A DNA stretch of 64,000 nucleotides from Paragonimus skrjabini miyazakii (taxonomy: Eukaryota > Platyhelminthes > Trematoda > Plagiorchiida > Troglotrematidae): contig JTDE01000752.1 of the NCBI GenBank assembly GCA_014338405.1, positions 70,898 through 134,897 on the forward strand. The letters are read 5' to 3'. The position numbers and the translations under genes were made by a program. Positions 13,301 through 25,300 of the stretch are shown here, in pieces; positions within the stretch are counted from its first letter, which is position 1; each line of letters starts with the position of its first letter. Under the pieces are notes generated by a model. The model worked only from the letters and a program-made list of their open reading frames with translations. It did not search any database and was not told the DNA's origin.

Positions 13301-16300
13301 GTGGGCTTCACGTTAACAGTTTACAGCGTTATGCCTGCTTTAAGTCCAGTCACTTGTAATCTGGCTGGTATGAATGCGATTAACTTTGTAAGGCTGTTCC
13401 CACATCAGAAAACGAGATTGGGAGTGCCGAGTTAAACAACTGACGTTTCTGAATGGATTATCCTGGGCTTACTTCTGAGAGAATTGCCGTTACATGGTTG
13501 GTTGATTTGCTTTGTTCAAAATATTGAGCTGTATAGTTGACAAATTTGGTAGTGATCTGTCAAATAGTTTGGAATAAGTTTACACCGGAATTTGATTTCA
13601 GAACAAACGTAAACTAGTAGACGTGAGATTGTAGGTTGGGGTTGCCAGCCGAACTGTTTTGGTTTAGGGGCCGATGGATACAGTATTCCATTGTAGAGTG
13701 GCGGACCGTAAGTTGCAGGCTTCTAGATTATGATCCATTTGAAATTAACGGTCTAGAGATGCCTAGCATGATACTCACACTGCGACCCTTATGTGAACAA
13801 CCGACTTCCTAATCCGTTTGACTTTTAGCCATACGACAATTGCTCGGGATAGAACGATTTGGCAAAGTGATTTACCTTACATTAGTCAACCGGCTGGTGA
13901 TTATTACAGTAGTAAGGATGGAACTCCTCGACAAAGGTCGTTCCCAACCCGACATTCTATATTTAACCTTGTTCTTGGTCGGATTCATCTGGTAGTTGAA
14001 CAGATTAACATTCAAGTGGCTTGGATACAGGACTCCACTGTTAAAACCTAAGTGACTGGTTTACATCTCAGTCTGTATATATTTACCAACAGATTGCAAA
14101 TAACAGCGAAACTAGTAGCGGGAATTGATTTTGGAGTGGGGATTGGAAATATCTTAGTATACCCAGCCTAACTACTGTCGAAATCTATCTCACGAGAGTA
14201 TGATACACTCAAACATTGAAATACTTCGATGATTAGGTTATGTTGGTTTTAATTCTAGACCGAGATAATGAGAGTAGACAAGATCCAAAGCAGAAGTCTG
14301 ACGACTGGTCATATTGCAGTTAGAATCTAATCTCAGCCATATGGTCAGCTGGTTACATTCAGTGGAGTAGCTATTACTTTTGCCACCATCTACATGATTA
14401 CTGTGTTTACATATGTCCACACTTAATTGGCTGATCTTGATTGTTTATTTATATATCTCGAAATAACCACTAACCATTTGTCACATAAAGATACCCGCCC
14501 TTTTCGAATTTGGGAGTGAATGTACCGGCTTGCGGCTTATGGAATAAAGATGACTTATCAATTAAGCTTTCTAACTAAGAGCGTAGTCCGTTCACTTAAT
14601 ACACGAGCTCACAAATGCGGATTTGTTGCACATTTTCCCCTTCGTGTTTTTTCACTGATCAGGTTTATGATACCGAGAGACACGTGTATATGGTCACAGA
14701 ATATTTGGCCGGCGGTTCACTAATGGATCGGATGTTACGGAAACATTGCTTTGCCGAGTACGAGGCAAGCGCCGTAACAGAACACTTGGCCAGAACACTT
14801 GGAGAATTGCATGCGAAAGGGGTAACTGACAACTATTCATATGAAATCTAAGTATATAAAGTGTATGCAATAATCACTTCTTTGGGTATCAAGTTCATGT
14901 TGATTATCCCCCAGACCAACGCAGTTCGTTTAATCTTCTGTTATTCGGACTCTTCTGGAATAGGTGACCGGTTGTAATTAATTTGCTAGATGTCTAAATA
15001 AGAACGGCAGGGATTGCTAGTGCCTCAGACTTGTCCATCGTGTTCGTGTCGGTAAAGTATGTTCATTCCAGCAACGAATTTATCATAATGACGTAGTTCA
15101 TCTGAGATAATAAAACCCTTGATTATTAACTCGTCTGAACTATTCAGTGAAAGATCTGTTCAGTTGCGTCCTCGTACGGTGTATGAAAATGTACAGAATG
15201 TATTGTTCAGCAAACATAAATAAGCAATTACAGTTGACGTCATCTGCCTTGCTCGCACCTGGCACACGAAGGGTACAGCTCAAGTTCACGATTTGTCCCA
15301 AGTTCACAAGCACTAGATAAAAGCCCGTTTGTTGTTCTTATTGCTGTTACTGCTTGGCACTCATCTATCATGTGAACTTTGCTGAATACAGTTCAGTTAG
15401 CCAACTAACATTTCACTCGGTCGGGCCCAATTTAGTTGTACTTGAAATGCTGACTGCAAAAATCGGAATTTTGGCGATCAATTGTAATGCGGAACACGGG
15501 CTTTGCCGCAGGAATTTGGGTTGAGACGTATGTGGGCAAAGATTTTGGGGGAATTATTTCAATGATAACATGAATCTCCCCACAGTTTGTAGTTTTAATG
15601 TTTTAAATCAGTGCTAATCAACAGGGAGGTGTGAATTGGCCATTCGAGAAATAACTGAATGGTGTGATCTACAAGGACCTGAACTAATATGTGATCCCAA
15701 AATATTCCTTCGAAAATTAGCAGATATTTCAATGCGATAATCCCGTGACAGGTCGATAGTTACGGTCGTCATACAAATAATGTGCTGACCCCTAGTGAAC
15801 CAATTCAGCAATAGCACACTGTTCCTTTCGTCCAGCATTGCACGACACTGAGAAAACAATGCACAATTAGACGGAGCGATCATGGCAACGATGGGCTCCT
15901 ATTAAAATTTATTGGTAAAAGAATGAATGGTAGGCTTCAGATATCAATTTCCGGCCTTCTGGTTGATTTTCTTTAGAAGGCAGCATTATTGGAACGACGA
16001 CATGTTGTTTGCTTTACTAAAATACTGAATGCTTACTTAATCAGTGTTGAAATAATTGCTCGTTTTCAACCGAAGGAATCGGTAACAGCAGTTAAAAATA
16101 AACAGCTGGGGCTTCAAGTGGATCCTAACCAGCGACGATATCTGTCTGCCTGGGTTCGAGTCCAACCCAAACTAAAACATTTTACGATTGAATCTCCTAG
16201 TACTTTCAGGTGACATGAGTCATCATTGACAAAGTAGCAAAATGGTTCATTTGCAGCTAGTGGTTAGGTATTTAGCCGGCGTCGAACGATTGATATTCGC

Positions 16301-19300
16301 AAATCACTTCCGATGCAACCAGAAGACACTAACAACCCCACCCATTGATTTTATCTCACCGTGCTCTCTGAATCATTATGTTTCACATCAAGAAACGTAT
16401 ATAACAAGGAAGTGTTTTACCTGCAGCCTTATGCTTCGATGACTGCTTACCACAGATTTGTTGGGCATTGATTAGGCCATTACAAAGGTATGGTGAGCTG
16501 TGTCATAACTATGAGTACGTCACTAATATCGAACAAAAAGTCAAAGTGCCAGACGGTAGTCAGTAATACTTGATATTTTCGAATGCATGCACATCGCGTC
16601 AATAACTTCACTCTTTAACTGCGCCACATCGTTAGTGAAGACTAAATTTATGACTCCGTAAAGTTGAGTGACGATTGCTCATTCTTTGCACTTCGGGTAT
16701 GACCTATTCATGTTGTACGTGATGAACTGAGTAACTCTAGACTGACTGATGTAATTGGTATACAGTGCGGTAGATCTGCAGTTCTCCTTCAGACATTTAT
16801 TAACTTACATGACCAAAACGTCTTTGTGACTGTGCGGCAAACCCGTTAGCTGCTATTCTATTGATAACTCATTGAGTACAGCAGAATCATCAGAGTAACC
16901 CTCATGAATACTCGTAGTTGACTGCCTACTATTGCAATGTCCTGAGTGGGGTATATTTCTTCTGTGATTCTGTCCGCTAATTACAACCCTCTGGCCTCCC
17001 TTCTAGGCCTTTTGATTTGTTCCGTGTTCATCGGTCATCAATCGGGACATAACACTGTCAATATTGTCTAATACACTTAATGTTTGCGCGGATTATCTCA
17101 CTGCGTGTATGTGACTGCAATACGGGAGAATTACTGGAGCCTGAACGTAGCCTTTTCTATTTCTCTGAAATTAGAAAAGCACCCTTGGTGATAGACTTAA
17201 AGAGAGTTGCGGCGCTGATGATGAGGTAATTTTAACCCAGACTAAGTGGTGTACGGATGATGAAAAAGTTGTGGCACACAACATTTTGAAAATGGACTTC
17301 CACGTTGATTTGAATCCAGACTCTGAAAGCAACATATTATCCGATTGTGAGGTTTCACGTTCAACGAATGTGATATTTACGGGTTTGGGCCAAGCCCATC
17401 TCAACCTGAAGCGAGCTCGAAAAAAGGAACACATAGACTGTGCTTGTTCTCGAATACGTTGGTCTGCCGGAGAATAGATGACTCGAAATGGTTACCTGTG
17501 TATGGAAAGGCCATATAGACAGGACGGTGTAGGCGCTTCAAAATATTCTATTCTTTGAAATTTTAGAAAATTCCAAGAAACGCACGAACTATCAAAACAA
17601 ACTTGTTCATAGGTCCTGAGGTACATTAGTTAGTACAGGAGACAGAAAGATCTTTCCTTGTCCTTTCCCGTCTCTATGCTGGTCAGTGAAAAATTGTGTT
17701 GGACGGTTTATACGGGTAGAGAAAAAGTGAATGGAACTAAATAAAAGGTGAATTCAATGAAGCCGCTGGTTGCGATGATTTCAGCAACGAACGCGGAAAC
17801 ACTGAAATAACATTCAATCAGACAAGCGCAGTTAACGGCCTGTAAGACTAAGCTAGTATAACGGTTAGGAAACTCGTAATACAGATTGTCACCGTCACGT
17901 ATGTACTGATTGATATACTGATCGACCGATTCAGGCATGACCACAGATTCGGACAATGTGTTGCAGTGTGGCCAGACTTTAACTACGAAGCAAATCTGTC
18001 TGCAGAGTAACGTGCTTGTTCCAATACTCAGGTACGGCAAGTGAACTTTTTAAACGTTCATCCTTATTTAATAGGAGGAGATGTGTTAGTGAATAACCCG
18101 GAGTGTGGGGTATTTTGTAGGTAAGAATTAGAACCTCCATGATCACCGTGTTCAAATGAAGCGTTGGTTTTTGAGCAACCGGAAGCGGTATCTCCTAGTT
18201 TCTAAGGGTTTTGTATAGTAAGAACAACCTCCTTTGCGCTCTAGAGCACTCTGTGCTGACGCTATGGTTATCTTAATGATCGGTATGTCCTTATCTTTCA
18301 TTTTCGCGTCTTTCCGTCTTATACTTTTAGCCATCACTTTCGCTAATTGGAAAGTTGTTACCTTGTTTCAACTTACTCGTGTATATTTGAATAAAATGGA
18401 CGAAATGTTGTTTTGCAGAACATCACGTGATTTACTTCTCCCCAAGTGCTATATTGTCTTATATTAATAGAGCAAACAATTATCTGTTACTGCTATTATT
18501 TCCATTGTACAACATAAAATGTTTCACAAAATTTCTTATGTTCTATTCACAGGCTATTTACGGTAATCTAAAATCGTCCAACCTCTTCTATGCTGGATTG
18601 GATCAAGCCCCCAACTCACTGCGTTTATGCGACTTCCGATTCGCTACACAACAACAGTTAGGACAGCGTGTTGTTGCGCCTTCTTCGTATGCACATGTTT
18701 ATGCTGCACCGGAGGTACGAACTTTATGGTATATGACTGAAAATTGTGTATTATTTTGCCACAGAACATCGTCGTTTATAAACTGGCTGTTAAGAACAAC
18801 TGCACATGGTTTACCTGATTTCACAGACCATGTATAACCTTTTGAACGGAAGTTCACCTGCACATAAACCCCTTTAAAATTTAAGTTTTTTTTTGTGGTG
18901 CTACGGCTATAGTTATTGTAAACCTTTTTAATGCATGATGTTAATGTTTTCTGCTTGTTGTCGGCAATCATTCAGCAGCTGTTTATTATGATCAATGATA
19001 CTGTCCCTATCATGTCTGGATAAACAGAAGGCGTGACCCGTTCATAGGTAAATCATGGGCAGGCTAGAACTCTGAGTGAGGTATATTTCTTCTGTGATTC
19101 TGTCCGCTAATTACAACCCTCTGACAGCAGTTGCGAATTTTAATGGCATTTGCTTGAAATAAAAACTGGCAGACTATGTTGTTCACTACAATACAATTCA
19201 AGCGATGTAATATGAGTGTACCGTTTCCAGATTTATATGCCTGAAACACCTAGACATGGTTGAGTCTGCTTCAATGTCACAACGCCGTACAGTAATTGGA

Positions 19301-22300
19301 TCGAAACAGATAACTAGTATTGCTAGGTCATTGGAAATTCCCATTGGTGTTTCTTCCATTCACATTGCAAGGAAACCTTGATTAGACCAATGCAGTACGT
19401 TTGCTAACCACCGTAAGGGATGAGTCCATTTCGTTTTACCTCAGTGTTCAGTGGAGCAAGGTTGAGTTCGCGTTAGTCAATGTGTTCCTTGCCATAGATG
19501 AGCAAACGCATGAATTTGCTAGTAAATTTGAAGGTTCCACTGGTTGGCGTTTTTAACAAAGGCTCGCAATTGAATCACTTCTAAATTATAAAATCTGCCA
19601 AACTACTTATCAGTAAAACCTCTTTCGTTTTTGCAGTTTCATCGTTATTTTGTTCACGTTTGTGTTATTTTGTGAATAGTCAGAGTGAAATTGTGTAAGT
19701 GTTCTGCCACCAAAAAACACAACACTGATTTACATTTCATACTAAACAGGACGTCAATTACATAGAGGACTGTAAAGTTAACTGTATCAAAACCAAGCAT
19801 TTCAGAAGACTTCTAATTTTAGATGATCAAGTGGCATCCTTCAAAACTAAACGCATAAATGCACTGAGACGATGTGCACACAGTGACAATCAGTCAACGA
19901 AGTATAAGCGGACAAACTAACAAAAATACACATATGATGGCCTGTGAGATGTAGTTATGAAGCATAGGTTTGCATGTTTTAACCGAGTTAGTCGTAATTA
20001 CAGAATCACCTAGCATTCTCTAGAATAGGTATATCGTAACCGAGGATGCATTCTGTTCACATGGTAGCCATCTCGCTTAAAGCTAATGTCTGTTAGTGGT
20101 TGAAACATTTTTTAGGTTGCAACCACGTTTCCTCTGGCATAACTGCAATGCATTGAGAACTAATCTAATGTTGTTAGCCCTTCGATGAATCATTTCATCT
20201 TGAGCGGTCTGACTTTGCCAGTAGACTGTTGCTTGAATCGCTTAAGAGTGGTAAGCTTTGATAATGGTGTTCATCTGGCAGCATATAGTAGAGTTGCACA
20301 TTATGGCGAAGGTTTTATGCTAAACCACCCAGTGTAAGAGTGGGTAAAACAGACGCTTCTTCCATCTGGCTGACTATCGAATGTTAAAATTGTACAACAA
20401 TTGAAGTTTGCAAACTTGCAACTCATGCTCAAATGCATTCTTCTATCCTGTCCTAGATACTTCGTGGACAAGAAATGACCTATTCCTGTGACATGTGGGG
20501 CTTAGGCATTCTGTTGAGTATTATGCTTGTTGGTCGCACACCGTATAGTCACAGATCTAACGACACTCCCTCAGCTGTACTTAGTCGAATTGAGGATGAG
20601 GACTCAATACAACTTCTCGGGTCATGGTGGGATGTGGTTTCTGCCGAAGCGAAGGTAAGCGCATATCAGTTTGAAATAAAATGGTCCAAAGTTAACTACG
20701 TTTTTTATGGATATTGTCTATCAGCAATATAATAAATGCCGTCAACTTCGGGTTGACAATTCGCATTAGACACGGCTACAGTGAGTCAAAATTGTGGTGT
20801 TTTGAAATGTTTGTTCTGAAATCGGCATTTACCTAAGGGCGTTGCTTTGTTTCGACCCGGTAAATCTGAATTTCGTATTCGTTGCAAACAATCTGACGCT
20901 AGTACCACACAAATTGAATAGGGCTCTGGTGAAGTTTATTGAAATTTTTGCGACGGAAGCTAATTTCGACTTGACAACCTTTTATTTCTAATTGACCATT
21001 GCTGTACTTTTCTCAATTACTTATTCTTTGTTTGTCAAATGTCCGAGCAAAACATACTCTGTTCTTTTATTTCAATCTAGGATTTAGTGCTTCGGTTGCT
21101 TCAAAGGGATTCCGAGAAACGGATTACTGCATTGGGTGTGTTATCTCATGAGTGGATTCGAAATCGTCATGAACTCTCGCGTCAAGTGATTTCCGGAGTG
21201 ACACCTCTGAGTTCCGGTACCAAAGTAAGTCTTATTTATACTCTCAGTAAACTAAGAGGTAGTTTATTCTGTGAACTGCTGTTCTGGATTAATTTCCCAT
21301 GACGTTCTCCGATTACGCAGCACATTATTGATTTCACTGTAATATTATGACAGAAATGAGTAGAACATGAGAGACAGAACAGTGAACCATTTGGTTACCC
21401 TCTGTGTTTACGAAAGTCAAACATCACATTAATGATTTAGCCGTCGAAGTTTATTTTTCATGGCTAATGTTGACGATATTCGTCGGTGTTATTGTATTGA
21501 TGTATTGTTTCAAAGTGGCAACTCCCATACATTTCAGACTCACATTCGGCACAGTATTCGCTATCACTTGAAAGATATTTCCAGGAAACTATTGAGTGAC
21601 AACTACACTTGAGCAGAGTTGACCTGACAAAAAGCAATGCGAATATCACTGCTAGATTTTATCTGTCAATTTGACAGTCTCCAAAATAATCAGTATAACC
21701 ATTGCAGATTAACAAGATTCAATAAATACGACTGAAAAATTTGTGGATACATTTGAACGAATCCACAATGAGCAGCTGTTGTTGATTGTGCAGCAACGTT
21801 CGTGTGGAAATCTACCTCATGTCGTAAGCCGAACACGTAATTGCAAAAAGGGAGGAGGGTTCATTATCCAATCATGGTGCAAAAATTAGCCACATACTTT
21901 TATTCCTCATTTAAATCGATGAAATGACCGCTTATCTACTTTGGAATGAAATACACTCGTGAGACATTACGATTTTCTGGTCTTCAGTCAGTTTTCCGAA
22001 ACTTCTTGTGGTTGTTCGTGAGAAAACATATTTGCAAACAGTTGTATAATATTTCTTATTGCTTATGCTTGATCAAGCGACTAGATCTGCCCGAGAAAAT
22101 GTCTCAAATCGTAGGTTACCCGTACTGTGTGAGTAACGTCATTTCTACACTACTAAACCACCTCATAATATTCCTGGTTGCCCGGTCATTTAATGATAAT
22201 ATGCGTTCAGATATGTTTTCCTCGTTGTACCATTACTTCACCTTCTCAAGATATCTAATAAGTTCTATCACTTCTCGCCTATTTCAGTAGTATGATAATA

Positions 22301-25300
22301 GTTTACGGCTTAGCGTGGGATCATTTTGTTTTCTACCAGTCGATGCGTAGTTGGTACAGCACCGTGAGTAATGGATGAAATGGGACTGTTTATTTTGCGA
22401 AAATATCTTGGTATTATTTCTACTAGTAAAATTCGGCAGTATCAATCTATTTGTTCACGCCAGATGATTGGGTACATATCTTGAGAAATTGCCTGCGGAT
22501 TGTGTGTAGGTCATAGAGTCAGTGTACAATGAGTCGAAAGCAGTGTAAACCAATCTAATTGTGACAGAATATAATCTGAGTGAGTGAGGCTCAGTCCTCT
22601 AGTTTGAACCAGCTCGACGAAAGCGAAACATTTAGCGTAATGTCATCTGTTTGATAAGCTACTCCACTTTTCAGCACAAGCCGCAGGTCGCTGATCGTAA
22701 GCGTTTACTATACGTAATTAGTTAACCCTTTTTTCCCTTGGACTATTACTAGCTTTTTAAAACGCTGCTATATGAATCGATAATCTCTATCGGTTTGTTA
22801 TCAACACTGCCTTAAGTGCTTATGGTTGGGATATATTATTAAAAGAGCCTAATTGCAAGAGATGGTTTCATTTGGCAACAGATAGAGACAGTGAAGTAGA
22901 AAACACTTATAGTTATTTAGGTATAGCTTACGAAAACATTTCTACGTCGAGTATATTCAGTGAGGAAACAGTTTAATAATTTACAAACAACTTTCCGAAA
23001 TCTTTTCCCGTTGCGTATATCTGGTTCAGTAGAACACAACTGTGACATGTTGTTACGATTGTCGAGATCAAGTGTAATTTTAAGATAATCGCATTTTAAG
23101 CACAGCATCAGATAGCAACAATCAACAGCCGAATGTTAATGGAAATTTGCTCTCATAACCTAACCAATAGCGCTCGATCCCACAGACAAAGGTGTGAGTT
23201 AATCTCCCACATTTCAGTAACCTTAGTGAGAGGTTAGTTGTACAAGCGACAGTTTTCCATATATCACATTAAACCTTTACAACGATACTTTGTGTTTAAA
23301 TAATGTTTGAAAATCTAAACGTCAAACTGAGCACCAGCGTTTACAAGAATGGGACGGATCGCGTTTTTTCAGAGGAAAGCGGGGTTGTTGGTGTCTGCGT
23401 AGGTGTTACTTGCCTCTGTTAACACCATGTGGGTGTTGAGTGTTCGGTTTTCAAGCGGACTTGAAACAACTGTCCAAAGAGGGTGGAAAGTTTTGAATAA
23501 CTGTTTTTGTAAAACCTAGTGGTAATAGCTTTTGTTGTTGATAACAGTCACGCTGTAACAGCTCTGAAGTTGGCTAGGTGAATTTTGTAGGCCATCTGAA
23601 ATGTCTTAAATGGCTCTGCTTTTTGGTCACTGTCAATTAATTGCAGACTTATAGAGTTTGTAAACTTTTTCATGAGTCATTGCGAAGCCGTTTCACGAGA
23701 TGCTCAGCACTCGTTTTTGGTAGCCCCTTCGTGGTTCTTCCAACTTGCTCGGGTTGACAATAGTACGGGAAAGAATGGTCACAATGTGACATGGAAAATT
23801 TAGACCAGCTGACGTTTTGGTCTGTCAGAAATATGAGACGGATACTGAACGGCAAATTGACCCCGTGTCACAGGATGGACAGTCTCATTGGCTTTCTGAG
23901 TGGAGCGACTCATAATCCCAATGGTAACACTGTTTTTGTTACACAAATTGGTGGGAATAAGACTTCTAATCACTGGTTAAACAATTCGACGCTTCATTTT
24001 TAACCGCCTATCTTGATCCAGAAATTTTTCAGGCTATCCATTTAGGCCCAGCGTGTACCGAATTGACTGTGTATCGTCTTTCAGTGTGTCCGGCATAATC
24101 CTATTTTGTGCTCTGCTTGTTAAGCAGCAAACCAAGTTCTGATAATACTTCAGAAATATAGGAATCACGAAAATGCATTCACTTTCTGATAAATTGCCCT
24201 CTGTACTAGTGCATTCATTTTACGAAGTAACATCTGGAAGAGACAATGTGTTATTATCTTTCAGTACGATGGTGAACCTAAAGTTGGAATGTGATCATAC
24301 AAAATATGTAATGTACGTAACGATCTTGGATATTACAGCTGCCACTGTTACGGTGTAGTTTATTTGTCTCTTCCTTGGTCACAAAACATCAGTGAACAAT
24401 ATGTCAATTAGTAAATTTATTGTAAAACAATGATTTTGCCCATATAGCTGTTCACTAATTTGAAATCACGTGAGCACGTCAGAACAGCAATAAATCTGTT
24501 GGTTTTTCCATACTGATGCCAAAATTCAGTTCGTCCCTTTCAACGCAGTTGTAGAGATACGCATTAATTTCTTTCAACCGGACACTCGCGACTGACTAGG
24601 TTATACTTAATAGAAACATGTTGTGCTTTCTGATCTACACTTCATCAGTTACCCCGAGAAATTCAATGACAACTTTCGGAATGAAAGGGGTTAGTTGAAA
24701 TTTGGTTTGAGTAGCTTTGTTAGCATTTGAGCTAGAACATGACCTGACGAGCTGTGAAGGACAAAGATTGATCTTAGGAGCACTGCAGCCTCATACACTT
24801 CAAGGAAATCACTATCGGTCTGGTGCGCTTGAAACTGCTTTCGTCGTCAGCCTCTGTTTGTTCGTTCTTCCGAAGTAATTTAGATGGACTACTTTCTTGG
24901 CTTCATATTCTCTTATTCCTTTTTGAGTATTCAGACAATTGAAAATCCCCGTGGAAATCATGATAAACAAATTTTCAGCCAACAGACTGTTTGCAATAAA
25001 TTCTCACTTCCGATTGATACAATTACACAAAAGAAGTGACAGTTTATTGGTCCAGATATAAAGAGAGGGACAATGTGCTTATATAAATGATTAGCATATT
25101 TTCGCTGTAATTAAGAACACAGACGAAGTCGATCATCCTTGGCTAATGCTAATCGGGTTTGGTCAGTGAGACGCGGGCAAATTGGATCACAAGTTAGGCG
25201 GCCATATTTGAACAAGGAAATCACAAGATCAAATACTGCATCCTTTTTACAGCCAAGACGGTCGCAATCCAAATATGTCACACGAATTTTGTGCGTTCAG

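Larger units (their letters stand above)
14822..18552 (+). other. RSK intron with SINE remnant and 52-bp repeat
   Basis: A 3.7-kb intron. Apart from a weak tRNA-SINE remnant (about 16110-16209) and one copy of a 52-bp repeat (16942-16993), no feature was recognised. Confidence 0.65.
18715..20456 (+). other. RSK intron with second 52-bp repeat copy and SINE tail
   Basis: A 1.74-kb intron. It holds a near-identical partner (19072-19123) of the 52-bp repeat in the preceding intron and a SINE-A tail (about 19582-19616). The rest is unremarkable. Confidence 0.65.

Noticed and set aside
21946..22290. 115-codon ORF in the last RSK intron
   Set aside because: Hydrophobic, AT-rich composition, no domain, no paired splice sites in phase with the kinase exons.
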